Source: Phycisphaera sp. (lineage in GTDB: Bacteria; Planctomycetota; Phycisphaerae; Phycisphaerales; Zrk34). Taken from it: a DNA stretch of 64,000 bases. Made by a program: the position numbers and the translations under genes. Numbering within the stretch: the stretch's first letter is position 1; each line of letters begins with the position of its first letter. The notes beneath the pieces are model-generated. The model did no database searches. It was given only the letters and a program-made list of their open reading frames with translations, and was not told the DNA's origin. This document shows, piece after piece, positions 16,120 through 24,625 of this stretch. Location: assembly GCA_016125285.1 (NCBI GenBank), contig WGMA01000028.1, positions 147,131-211,130 of the forward strand, given 5' to 3'.

Positions 16120-17955
16120 ATGCCCCACAACGAACCCGACATTCTTGCGTCGGCCGGTCACAAGACCACCGAAACCGAGTTTTACTCTCCAATTCCCGAG
16201 GGATACCAGCGCGGCCGCCACAAATTCGTGGTCGTGATGGGTACCGTCATGAGCGGTCTGGGCAAGGGGATATTCTCCTCTTCGCTCGCCAAACTCCTGA
16301 AAGACAAAGGCCTGAGGGTCGCCCCCATCAAGATGGAAGGCTACCTCAACCTCGACAGCGGTACGCTCAACCCGTACCGCCACGGCGAGGTCTTTGTCCT
16401 GGACGACGGCATGGAAACCGACATGGACCTCGGCACCTACGAGCGCATGCTCGATCAGAACCTGACGCGCGACAACTTCGTGACGTCCGGCCAGATCTAC
16501 AAACGCGTGCTCGACAAGGAACGCCACGGCGGTTACCTCGGCCGCGACGTCCAGATGATCCCGCACGTCACCGGCGAGGTGAAGTACCTGCTGCGCAGCC
16601 TCGCGGTCAAGCAGAACGCCGACGTCGTGTTCGTCGAGGTCGGCGGCACCGTCGGCGACTTCGAGAACGGCTTCTACATCGAGGCCCTCCGCGAGCTCGC
16701 CTTCGAGGAAGGCCCCGGCTCCGTGTGCTTCGTCGGCCTGACGTACATCATCTCCCCGCAGGCGCTGGGCGAGCAGAAGTCCAAGGCCGCGCAGCTCGGC
16801 ATCAAGCGCATGATGGAGCTCGGCGTCCAGCCGCACATGATCGCCTGCCGCTGCCGCAACGTCGTGACGCCGAAGGTCATCGAGAAGATCGCGATGTTCT
16901 CCAACGTGCCGTCGCGCCGCGTGTTCTCCATGCACGACCGCAAGTCGATCTACTCGATCCCCGAGGCGATGCACAAGCAGGGCCTCGACATCGAGATCCT
17001 CACGCTGCTCAACCTCCATCAGCAGGTCCAGCCCGCCCACGAGGACGCGGCGCGCCAGGAGTGGAGCGGCTTCGTCGCCAACCTGAGCACCGACAAACGC
17101 AAGTTCACCGTCAACGTCGGCATCACCGGCAAGTACGCCGAGCTGCGCGACGCCTACGCGTCGATCGACAAGGCCCTTGAGCACTGCGGCGCCAAGCTCT
17201 CGGCCAACGTCAAGATCCACTGGCTCGACACCACCGAGATGGACGACGCCTCGCCCGCACGCATCGCCGAGCAGCTCGAGCCGCTCGACGGCGTGATCGT
17301 GCCCGGCGGGTTCGGCCACCGCGGCACCGAGGGCAAGGCCTCGTGCGTCCGCTACTGCCGCGAGAACAACACGCCTTACCTCGGCATCTGCCTCGGCTTC
17401 CAGATGGCCGTGATCGACTTCGCCCGCAACGTCTGCGGCCTGGCCGACGCGTCCAGCACCGAATTCAACCCGCAGACCGCCAACCCCGTCATCAGCGAGC
17501 TGCCCGAGCAGAAGAAGATCGAAGGCCTCGGCGGCACCATGCGACTCGGCGGCAAGGACGTGCTGGTCAAGCCCGGCACGCTCGCCGCGTTCCTCTACGC
17601 CGACCACCGCCCGAAGAACAAGGCCGCCGGCGACCCGTTCACCATCCGCGAACGCTTCCGCCACCGCTACGAGGTCGACCCCAGCTACATCGAAACCCTC
17701 GAATCGCACGGCCTGATCTTCTCCGGCCGCCACCCGCAGCAGCCGATCATGCAGATCCTCGAGCTGCCCATCGAGAAGCACCCGTACTTCATCGGCGGCC
17801 AGTTCCACCCCGAACTGACCAGCCGTCCGCTGCACCCCTCGCCGCTGTTCATGGGCCTGATGGCCGCGTCGATCCGCCACGCTCACCCCGACGTGCCCGC
17901 CCAGCAGATCTCCACCCGCTGGCTGCCGCTGGCGACCCAGCCCGCCGGCGCGTGA
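16120..17955 (+). CDS. pyrG: CTP synthase (glutamine-hydrolysing), divergent
   Basis: 611 residues, against about 535-555 usually; the excess is mainly a 33-residue N-terminal extension. It converts UTP to CTP with glutamine as nitrogen donor. The synthetase domain has SGLGKG (45-50), Lys71, Asp95/96 and EVGGTVGD (173-180). The glutaminase domain has GGFGHRG, nucleophile Cys424 in GICLGFQ, and His563/Glu565 in FHPE. Several motifs that are nearly invariant in the family are changed: KxDPYxNxDPGTM reads KMEGYLNLDSGTL, and the UTP/CTP loop KTKPTQ reads KSKAAQ (220-225). All catalytic residues I can place remain, so the enzyme should be active, but nucleotide sensing may differ. It lies between kdsB and a small-protein/nucleotidyltransferase pair. 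Confidence 0.92.
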   Translation: MPHNEPDILASAGHKTTETEFYSPIPEGYQRGRHKFVVVMGTVMSGLGKGIFSSSLAKLLKDKGLRVAPIKMEGYLNLDSGTLNPYRHGEVFVLDDGMETDMDLGTYERMLDQNLTRDNFVTSGQIYKRVLDKERHGGYLGRDVQMIPHVTGEVKYLLRSLAVKQNADVVFVEVGGTVGDFENGFYIEALRELAFEEGPGSVCFVGLTYIISPQALGEQKSKAAQLGIKRMMELGVQPHMIACRCRNVVTPKVIEKIAMFSNVPSRRVFSMHDRKSIYSIPEAMHKQGLDIEILTLLNLHQQVQPAHEDAARQEWSGFVANLSTDKRKFTVNVGITGKYAELRDAYASIDKALEHCGAKLSANVKIHWLDTTEMDDASPARIAEQLEPLDGVIVPGGFGHRGTEGKASCVRYCRENNTPYLGICLGFQMAVIDFARNVCGLADASSTEFNPQTANPVISELPEQKKIEGLGGTMRLGGKDVLVKPGTLAAFLYADHRPKNKAAGDPFTIRERFRHRYEVDPSYIETLESHGLIFSGRHPQQPIMQILELPIEKHPYFIGGQFHPELTSRPLHPSPLFMGLMAASIRHAHPDVPAQQISTRWLPLATQPAGA

Positions 17956-17962
17956 CTTGCGC

Positions 17963-17968
17963 TACAAT
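17963..17968 (+). promoter_or_regulatory. -10 box inside the pyrG-17975 junction
   Basis: TACAAT ends 6 bases before the ATG at 17975 and starts 8 bases after the pyrG stop. The small gene may therefore have its own leaderless transcript. Confidence 0.4.
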
Positions 17969-17974
17969 GACGTG

Positions 17975-18244
17975 ATGGAACCGACGAAGGAACTCATCGA
18001 CGACATCTATCGCGAGAAGGTGCTCCACGCGCGCAGCCGATCGCCTCGGACGAAACTCCTCAGCGGTCCGCGACTGTTCGAAGCAGCCTGTGAGCGCATG
18101 CGCGCCGGGATTCGTTACCAGCATCCGGACTACGACGATGCGGCGGTCGAACACGAACTGCGTCGTCGACTCGACATCTCACGCAGACTCGATGATTGGC
18201 GAGCCCGCCACGCGGGTGTTGTTCCGACGGAGCCGTCACAATGA
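17975..18244 (+). CDS. Small protein paired with nucleotidyltransferase
   Basis: 89 residues from ATG 17975. Mostly helical and charged: SGPRLFEAACERMRAG, then YQHPDYDDAAVEHELRRRL. This resembles the short proteins (xxLFDxxxxxxxAGIRxxxPxxxxxxxxxxLRRRL) that often precede a nucleotidyltransferase-like gene in planctomycetes and cyanobacteria. The stop codon overlaps the next start as ATGA (18241-18244), so the two are translationally coupled. The pair could be a toxin-antitoxin-like module, but neither HEPN nor known antitoxin motifs are visible. Confidence 0.72.
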   Translation: MEPTKELIDDIYREKVLHARSRSPRTKLLSGPRLFEAACERMRAGIRYQHPDYDDAAVEHELRRRLDISRRLDDWRARHAGVVPTEPSQ

Positions 18245-18804
18245 TGGCCGATGAAGCCGTTGTGGCGGTCATCGATGCCCTTGAGCAACTCAGCGTGCCA
18301 TACATGCTCGTCGGTTCACTTTCTTCGAGCTATTGGGGGATTGAACGCTCTACGCGAGACGCCGACTTCACCATCAAGCTTGAAGATGTCTCTATCGAGC
18401 GCATCGCTCAACAACTGGGGCCATCGTTTCGGATGGACCCGCAGGTGCACTTCGAGGCTATCGCCGGCAAGACGCGCCACATCGCCCTTGCGGCCGGCAC
18501 ACAATTCCGTATCGACTTTTTCGAGTTGGGTGACGACCCACACGGCTTGTCCGAGTTCCAGCGACGACGGCAGATGGAGAGCCACGGTCGCACGGCATGG
18601 GTGCCCACGCCCGAGGACGTCATCATCGAGAAAGCCCGCTGGTCCAAGCAGGGCGCCCGGCGAAAGGACGAGGACGACATCATCGGCGTCATCGCCGTCC
18701 AGGGCGTCGAGAACCTCGACTGGCAATACATCTACCGCTGGGCCGACGAGCACGGCACGCGCGAGCTGATCGAGCGCCTCCGGGCGTCGGTCCCGGAGAT
18801 TTGA
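18241..18804 (+). CDS. Nucleotidyltransferase-fold protein
   Basis: 187 residues from ATG 18241 (ATG 18244 is an alternative). The core VGSLSSSYWGIERSTRDADFTI has the GS...DxD arrangement of the minimal nucleotidyltransferase superfamily, with DAD as metal-binding pair, then IDFFELGDDP. A C-terminal helical part (EDVIIEKARWSKQGARRKDEDD) matches the DUF6036/AbiEii-like group. Base composition is a little lower in GC than its neighbours. It is coupled to the 89-residue protein by ATGA overlap. Substrate unknown; in related families such proteins modify tRNA or a partner protein. Confidence 0.75.
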   Translation: MMADEAVVAVIDALEQLSVPYMLVGSLSSSYWGIERSTRDADFTIKLEDVSIERIAQQLGPSFRMDPQVHFEAIAGKTRHIALAAGTQFRIDFFELGDDPHGLSEFQRRRQMESHGRTAWVPTPEDVIIEKARWSKQGARRKDEDDIIGVIAVQGVENLDWQYIYRWADEHGTRELIERLRASVPEI

Positions 18805-18828
18805 TCGGGTCCGGCTTTCTGCTAGCAT
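18801..18828 (+). promoter_or_regulatory. Promoter of rpsA
   Basis: TTGATC (18801-18806), 16 bases, TAGCAT (18823-18828, with an upstream TGC making it an extended -10). It gives a 5-prime leader of about 150 bases before the GTG at 18989. The leader is GC-rich with no T-run hairpin; autoregulation by S1 is plausible but not shown. Confidence 0.45.
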
Positions 18829-18988
18829 ATTCGGTTCGCCCTCTGTCGGGGAGACGGTCCGCGTGGACCGACCGGCGTGGGCAAGTAGCAGGGCGGCCTG
18901 GCGTGTCTGTCACGCGAGGTCCGTCGGCCCGAGGCAGTCCGCCGCGTGGTGGACCGGGCAGGATCAAACGTACAAGGAACTCTCTCTA

Positions 18989-20785
18989 GTGGTTGATTAC
19001 AATCTCATCCGTCAGCTCGAGCAGGAAGCTCAGACCAATCAGGCCGTCATGGACGAAGCCGAGCAGGTCGATCTCAACCTGCTCATGGACAAAGAAACTT
19101 CAGACTTCAGCCCCGGCTCCATCCTCGAGGGCACCGTCGTCGGCTTCGCCGGTGACGACGTCGTCGTCGACGTGGGCTTCAAGGCCGAGGGCCTGATCAA
19201 CAAGAACGAATTCGACGACTTCGCCGAGGTCAAGCCCGGCGACAAGATCGAGGTCCTCCTCGAATCGCTCGAGGCGACCGACGGCGAGATCAGCCTCTCG
19301 AAGCGCAAGGCCGACCGCATCCGCGGCTGGGAGCGCATCATCTCCGAGAACGACGAGGGCGACACCGTCGAAGGCAAGGTCATGCGGAAGATCAAGGGCG
19401 GCCTGCTCGTCGACATCGGCGTGCCGGTCTTCCTGCCCGCGTCCCAGGTCGACATCCGTCGTCCCCCGGACATCGGCGACTGGGTCGGTCGCGACATCCG
19501 CGCCCAGATCCTCAAGATCGACACCGACCGCCGCAACATCGTCATCTCCCGCCGCAAGCTCGTCGAAGAGGAGCGCGCCGAGAAGCGCGAGAAGCTCCTC
19601 GAGAACCTCAAGGAAGGCGACAAGGTCGAGGGCGTGGTCAAGAACATCGCCGACTTCGGCGCGTTCGTCGACATCGGCGGGCTCGACGGCCTGCTGCACA
19701 TCACCGACATGTCGTGGGGCCGCATCAATCACCCCTCCGAACTCGTCAAGATCAACGAGCGGGTCACCATCCAGGTGCTCAACATCGATCGCGAGAAGGA
19801 GAAGGTCGCGCTGGGCCTCAAGCAGCTCCAGAGCAACCCGTGGGACGAGATCGAAGAGAAGTTCCCCGTCGGCTCGAAGGTCCGCGGCGTCGTGGTCAAC
19901 ATCGTGTCGTACGGCGCCTTCGTCAAGCTCGAAGAGGGCATCGAGGGCCTCGTGCACATCTCCGAGATGTCGTGGACCCGTCGCGTCAATCACCCCTCCG
20001 AGATGCTCAGCGTCGGCGAAGAGGTTGACGTGGTCGTGCTCGACATCAACAAGGACAAGCAGGAGATCTCGCTCGGCATCAAGCAGACCGAGGTCAACCC
20101 CTGGGAGCTCGTGGCCGACAAGTACCCGCCCGGCACCATCGTCGAGGGCGTCGTCCGCAACCTCACCAACTACGGCGCGTTCGTCGAGATCGAGCCCGGC
20201 ATCGACGGCATGCTGCACGTGTCCGACCTGTCGTGGACCAAGAAGGTCGCGCACCCCAACGAGGTGCTCAAGAAGGGCGACACCGTCCAGTGCATCGTCC
20301 TCGAGGTCGATCAGGACAAGCAGCGCATCAGCCTCGGCATCAAGCAGATGTCCGAAGACCCGTGGATGGAGGCGATCCCGTCGGCTTACCAGCCCGGCAT
20401 GATCGTCAAGGGCAAGGTCACGAAGATCACCAACTTCGGTGTCTTCGTCGAGCTCGAGGACGACCTCGAAGGCCTGCTGCACATCTCCGAGCTGGCTGAT
20501 CACAAGGTCGAGAACCCGAACGACATCGTTCAGGTCAACCAGGAGCTCGAGGTCAAGATCCTCCGCGTCGACATCGAAGAGCGGAAGATCGGCCTGTCCC
20601 TCAAGCGTGCCGGCGGCGACATGGACGACATGCCGCAGTCCGTCAGCGGCGACCCGACGCTCATCACCCGCGGCGGCATGGACGACCACGCCGGCCTGCT
20701 CGGCACCGACAAGATCAGCTTCGGCCCAGGCGGCGCGAAGAAGGCCAAGTCGGAGCCCGATGACGCCGACGACGACCAGGACTAA
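18989..20785 (+). CDS. rpsA: 30S ribosomal protein S1
   Basis: 598 residues from GTG 18989, chosen because AAGGA lies 10 bases upstream; the open frame to 18863 is leader. Six S1 RNA-binding domains can be laid out at about 43-110, 124-190, 210-278, 295-363, 381-450 and 469-535, each opening with G-x-x-V-x-G-x-V and the last four containing GAFV/GVFV...G-LH-S/T. Domains 1 and 2 are the divergent ribosome-docking type. The acidic tail ends in DDADDDQD. S1 recruits mRNAs lacking strong Shine-Dalgarno sites, which is relevant because many genes here seem to lack leaders. A strong terminator follows. Confidence 0.95.
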   Translation: MVDYNLIRQLEQEAQTNQAVMDEAEQVDLNLLMDKETSDFSPGSILEGTVVGFAGDDVVVDVGFKAEGLINKNEFDDFAEVKPGDKIEVLLESLEATDGEISLSKRKADRIRGWERIISENDEGDTVEGKVMRKIKGGLLVDIGVPVFLPASQVDIRRPPDIGDWVGRDIRAQILKIDTDRRNIVISRRKLVEEERAEKREKLLENLKEGDKVEGVVKNIADFGAFVDIGGLDGLLHITDMSWGRINHPSELVKINERVTIQVLNIDREKEKVALGLKQLQSNPWDEIEEKFPVGSKVRGVVVNIVSYGAFVKLEEGIEGLVHISEMSWTRRVNHPSEMLSVGEEVDVVVLDINKDKQEISLGIKQTEVNPWELVADKYPPGTIVEGVVRNLTNYGAFVEIEPGIDGMLHVSDLSWTKKVAHPNEVLKKGDTVQCIVLEVDQDKQRISLGIKQMSEDPWMEAIPSAYQPGMIVKGKVTKITNFGVFVELEDDLEGLLHISELADHKVENPNDIVQVNQELEVKILRVDIEERKIGLSLKRAGGDMDDMPQSVSGDPTLITRGGMDDHAGLLGTDKISFGPGGAKKAKSEPDDADDDQD

Positions 20786-20815
20786 ACCCCGGTCGACATC
20801 ACCCGACACCCTCAA

Positions 20816-20844
20816 CGGCACACGCACCCGCGTGTGCCGTTTTT
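20816..20844 (+). terminator. rpsA terminator
   Basis: CGGCACACGC pairs perfectly (10 bp) with GCGTGTGCCG around ACCC, followed by five T. Confidence 0.85.
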
Positions 20845-21132
20845 CATGCGCGATTGTTGTTGAGGTGAAGCTCGGCGCGCGGGCAAACGACGTCGATCAA
20901 ATTGCGATGCGCCTTCAGCGCGCCGGTGTTTCAGCCGATGGTGAGATGGTCCGTAAAGGAGGGCGGCGCGCCGCCTGGGGGATAGACGGCGCGCCGTGGT
21001 GGTGAGGATTCTGGTTGTCTAACGCGGGGCCGAAGTCCCGCGGATCATTCTTAAAAGGGGGCGACAACAGATCCGGGCAATCTGCGGCCGCGCCCCGACC
21101 CCGTTTTCCCTCCGTAGAGGGGGAACGTCTGG
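20845..21132. other. Non-coding stretch after rpsA
   Basis: No gene is seen. It holds a GGCGGCGCGCC/GGCGCGCCG palindrome near 20961-20996 and a GTTTTCCCTC-CGTA-GAGGGGGAAC hairpin near 21101-21124 that could end transcription of the small gene at 21133-21330. Confidence 0.4.
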
Positions 21133-21330
21133 TCAGCCCGCGGCGCGCTTGTTCTGCGCGACCCACGTGTCGTGGTCGGCGGGCTCGAACTGCTCGTCGT
21201 ACACCGGCTGGATCAGCTGGTCGGCGAGCTGTTCGGCGTACTTGCTCATCATCGCGACGTCGAGTTGATCACGTGCCGGCCCCTTGGCAGAGTCGACCTG
21301 ATCGTCGTGTTTGCTGTTGCTGGTGGACAT
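21133..21330 (-). CDS. Small hydrophilic protein of unknown function
   Basis: 65 residues from ATG 21330, with AGAGGAG just upstream as a strong Shine-Dalgarno. The longer frame to 21453 has no such site. Sequence is polar: disordered N-terminus (STSNSKHDDQVD), a helix (DVAMMSKYAEQLADQL), then a QFEPADHDTW tail. No family recognised. It is isolated between rpsA and sppA. Confidence 0.55.
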   Translation of the reverse strand: MSTSNSKHDDQVDSAKGPARDQLDVAMMSKYAEQLADQLIQPVYDEQFEPADHDTWVAQNKRAAG

Positions 21331-21918
21331 GAAAAACTCCTCTGCTCGGTACCTGCGGAACGATGAAGCGGACGGAAATGATCTGCACGGCATGATGGCG
21401 TCCCTTACTGACTGACACGGTCGAAATGAACCGGATACGATTTGCGTCAACAACTACAGCGACTCGACCTTCCGCACCCGGATGTGAAGGGGGCGCGGAG
21501 CGGGCGTGACGATCCCGTGGACGCTTGACGCACCGAACGCAACCCCGTCGAGGGCGTCTTCGCGGCCGTTCGTGAGGTGCACACGACGAACTTCACACGT
21601 GTGACATCACAAACAAGATTCACTTGTCATCGTTTACGAGCCGGCGCTGCCTGGCCGTCAGGTAGGAGAGAATGGATAAGGCCAGATACAAATATCCTGA
21701 CGATCTTTTGGCTGCGTTTTTGTGGCTCAACTAAGTATAGAACTGTCCCGACTTGCTTATACCAAATATAGCCCTCGGTCCAATCGGTGTCAAGCATCGA
21801 TGCGCAATTTACGCTGAAATACAGGCACAATATGCCTGAGTGGATTGATGGCACGTGTGCGTGCTGCGCGATGAGTTTCGGGAACCTCGTCGCGCCGCGT
21901 TGCCAAGCCGCGCGCGGC
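21331..21918. other. Gene-poor region with low-GC patch
   Basis: The part from about 21590 to 21850 is clearly lower in GC than its surroundings. It contains a 20-codon ORF (21672-21734, MDKARYKYPDDLLAAFLWLN) preceded by AGGAGAG, a CAGGCA-CAATA-TGCCTG hairpin near 21822-21838, and overlapping minus-strand frames with no recognisable motif. It looks like a transferred or decayed fragment. Nothing else stands out. Confidence 0.35.
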
Positions 21919-23955
21919 TCAGCGCGGCAGCACGTAGATCGGCATCGTCAGGTTCACACGCTCGTTCTGGAACAGGCTCAGCTGCTCGAGGGCCTGCATC
22001 ACGGCGTCGACGCGCTGCGGCTCGAGGTCGCGCAGGTGCGGCAGCGCGGCGTTGAGCAGCGGCGACACGTTGCGCGCCGGCGCGACGAGCTGCGCGGCGT
22101 TGGGCGCGTCGAGTCCCGTCGTCATGTGCGCGTCGCCCGCGCCGCCCATCAGCATCTCGAGGAAGCCCTTCGTGCGCGGCAGCACGCGGATCTCGTAGTC
22201 GTGGATGTTCGCCTTCTCCGCGGCGAACGCGATCGCGTCGTCGAGCGTGCCGATGCGATCGACGAGCCCGAGCTCCAGCGCCTGCGCACCGGTGTAGACG
22301 CGTCCGCCGGCGAGCTGATCGATCGGCTTCTTGAGCCGGTCGCCGCGGATGTCGGTCACGTGCCTCTTGAACACGCCGTACGTTTCGTCCATCCACTTCG
22401 TCATGAGCGCGCGCTGCTCGTCGGTGAACGGCGCGGCGGACGACATCATGTCGGCGTTTTTGCCGCGGTCGTGCGCCTTCCAGTTCACGCCGATGCGTCC
22501 CCACATGTCGGTCGTGGCGAACTTGCCGGAGATCACGCCGATCGATCCGGTGAGCGTGGCGCGGTCGGCGAAGATCGTCTGCGCGGCGCAGGCGACGTAG
22601 TACCCGCCGCTGCCGGCGACGTTGCCCATCGACACGACCAGCGGCTTCTTCTCGGCGACGCGCTTCGTGGCGTCGAGGATGATCTCGCTGGCGACGGCCG
22701 ACCCGCCGGGCGAGTCGATGCGGAGCACCACGGCCTTGATCGAGTCGTCGCTCGCGACCTGGCTGAGCGTCTTGCGGAGCGTCGTGCTGAACGCCCCGGC
22801 CGTCGCGCCGCCGAACGGGCTGGACTGCTGCTCGCCGGGCATGATCGTGCCCTCGATGTACACCACGGCGATCGAGTCCTTGTTCGACACCATCACCTTC
22901 GGGCCGCTGAGCAGGTCCATGTAGAACCGCATCAGCCCGGCCGGGCTCGACAGGTCGATGCCCATCGCCTTCGGCCGGCCGTACCTGGTGTTGAACGCGA
23001 CCGCGTCGCCGTGCTCCTTCTTGAGTGATGCGACGAAGTCGTCGCGGTGCTCGACGGCGTCGATGATGCCCGCGGCCTTGGCGCCCTCGGCGGTGTAGAT
23101 CGCGCCGTCGATCCACTGACGCGCCTTGTCCGCGGTGACCCCACGCCCCTCGGCGATCTGCTTGATGTAGCTCTCGTAGAGGCTGTCGAACAGCCACGTG
23201 GTCATCTTCTCGGCGGCGGGGCTCGGGGCGGTGTTGGTGAACATCTCGCCGGCGGACTTGTACTCACCCATGGCGATGAAGTCGGGCGTGACGCCGATCA
23301 TGTTCAGCAGCCCGCGCAGGTAGGGCGATTCGCCGTGGATGCCGTTGATGATCACGTGGCCGGTCGGCACGACGCTGATGCGAGACGCGCCGGCGAGCAG
23401 CGCGAGTCGGCCGGTCGTCAGGTAATCGACGTGCGCGTAGATCGGTTTGCCGGCGTCGCGCACGCGCTTCATCGCCGCACGCAGCTCCTCGACCTGCGCC
23501 CAGCCCATCGACTCGCCGCCGTCCATGATGAACACCACGCCCTTGACCTCGGGGTCGGTCGCGGCCTTGTTCATCCGCTCGACGAGCTGCTGCAGCGACT
23601 CGGAGCCGGCCGTGCCGAAGAACGGGTCGTCCGCGCCGGGCTTCTCGGTGATCGGCCCGTTGAGCTTGAACACCGCGACCTCCTCGCCGGGCTTGTTCAG
23701 CTCGGCGAGCTTCGCCTGGATCTTCTCCTTGGCGTCGGCGGCGATCTCCTTGGCGCGCTCCGCGGCGTCGGCGGCCTTTTCTTTGGCGGTCTCGGCCGCG
23801 TCCTTGACCTTCTCCTTCGTGGTCTTGTCCGCCTCGGCGGGCTGCTGCTTGTCGGCCTCCTTGGCCAGCGCGGCGGAGGAGGACAGCGCGGTGATCGGCG
23901 TGACGGCGAACGCGACGGCCAGGCCGAGCGCGACGAGGAAGCGGGTCAGGTTCAT
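21919..23955 (-). CDS. sppA: Signal peptide peptidase SppA, 67K type
   Basis: 678 residues: a tandem S49 serine protease. It degrades cleaved signal peptides in the membrane/periplasm. The N-terminal signal/anchor (about 5-30) is followed by an unusual Lys/Ala/Glu-rich helix with 11-residue LEA-like repeats (42-85, KDAAETAKEKA pattern). The N-domain supplies the catalytic Lys233 (GEYKSAGE) and the C-domain the nucleophile Ser449 (VAGSGGYYVA), the same split as E. coli SppA. GGAGGAG stands 8-9 bases before the ATG. The stop is followed by an AGCCGCGCGCGGCT palindrome. Monocistronic by context. Confidence 0.92.
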   Translation of the reverse strand: MNLTRFLVALGLAVAFAVTPITALSSSAALAKEADKQQPAEADKTTKEKVKDAAETAKEKAADAAERAKEIAADAKEKIQAKLAELNKPGEEVAVFKLNGPITEKPGADDPFFGTAGSESLQQLVERMNKAATDPEVKGVVFIMDGGESMGWAQVEELRAAMKRVRDAGKPIYAHVDYLTTGRLALLAGASRISVVPTGHVIINGIHGESPYLRGLLNMIGVTPDFIAMGEYKSAGEMFTNTAPSPAAEKMTTWLFDSLYESYIKQIAEGRGVTADKARQWIDGAIYTAEGAKAAGIIDAVEHRDDFVASLKKEHGDAVAFNTRYGRPKAMGIDLSSPAGLMRFYMDLLSGPKVMVSNKDSIAVVYIEGTIMPGEQQSSPFGGATAGAFSTTLRKTLSQVASDDSIKAVVLRIDSPGGSAVASEIILDATKRVAEKKPLVVSMGNVAGSGGYYVACAAQTIFADRATLTGSIGVISGKFATTDMWGRIGVNWKAHDRGKNADMMSSAAPFTDEQRALMTKWMDETYGVFKRHVTDIRGDRLKKPIDQLAGGRVYTGAQALELGLVDRIGTLDDAIAFAAEKANIHDYEIRVLPRTKGFLEMLMGGAGDAHMTTGLDAPNAAQLVAPARNVSPLLNAALPHLRDLEPQRVDAVMQALEQLSLFQNERVNLTMPIYVLPR

Positions 23956-24561
23956 CTTGGATTCTCCTCCGAAGGGATCGCCCCGTGTGTGTGATCGTTG
24001 GTGTGACTGGTCAATGATACATTACGTTCCGACCACGGAAATGGTTGTACGCGTCGAACCGGTCGGATGTGGGACTGACGCGGGCTGGATTCGCGTGAAT
24101 GCGCTGGGGGAGGGGCGTTTTGGGGGTCGCGCGTGATCTGTTGGGGGGGAGGGGTGTGGATTTTCCATTTGTCGTTTTCCAGTTTCCATTTTCCATTTGA
24201 TGGGGGGGAGGGGGGGTGCCGACGCGTGTCGTGTCGGCGGTGCAAGATGCAGACTGGTCGATGCACAGTGCACAGCGGTCGGACGCGTGCGTTCCGCGCG
24301 CAGTGTGGGTGTGGGTTGGAGCATGTGGTGGACCTCCATATAGGGACGCGGCGACGCGCAGGTGCGCACGGGGGTGTCGTGACAGGGCGGGGGCGGCGTT
24401 GTAAGTCGTGTGCGGGGAGTCGGATGACTTTTTTGTGGCAAAATGGCGCTGAGGGTGTTTTTCGGGTCGGATTGTGCGCAGGTTTTGGGTGTCCAAACGG
24501 GACGGCGGTGGCACTTAGATGACAGCGCCGCCGCTCGGGCACGTGTGGCTGGCCGACATCA
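23956..24561. other. Non-coding region upstream of ThuA gene
   Basis: No gene is supported. It holds several G-runs (24107-24155 and 24201-24217) that could form G-quadruplexes, and a one-armed copy of the TTTTCCA repeat (24160-24199). The open frames here are simple-sequence artefacts. Confidence 0.5.
24160..24199 (+). repeat. TTTTCCA-type repeat, single arm
   Basis: ATTTTCCATTTGTCG, TTTTCCAGTTTCCA and TTTTCCATTTGA units in tandem. This is the left arm of the element that occurs with both arms at 28463, 34617 and 35737; no right arm is seen here. Confidence 0.7.
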
Positions 24562-24598
24562 CCCCGACGCGGCCGCGCCTCGCAAGGCCGCGTCGGGG
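24562..24598 (+). terminator. 13-bp hairpin in the leader of the ThuA gene
   Basis: CCCCGACGCGGCC (24562-24574) pairs perfectly with GGCCGCGTCGGGG (24586-24598), loop 11 bases, then TTTC. It lies 28 bases before the ThuA start, with no plus-strand gene upstream for 3.7 kb. It could be a leader attenuator, an mRNA stabiliser, or the terminator of an unseen small RNA. Confidence 0.5.
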
Positions 24599-24625
24599 TT
24601 TCAACACACGCGAAAGGGTTTTGAC

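Noticed and set aside
18863..18988. N-terminal extension of ribosomal protein S1 from ATG 18863
   Set aside because: The residues are basic and Trp-rich with no S1 similarity, and a proper Shine-Dalgarno precedes GTG 18989.
21627..21854. Minus-strand 75-codon ORF in the low-GC patch
   Set aside because: No ribosome site, no motif, and it overlaps the more plausible plus-strand short ORF; composition alone keeps it open.
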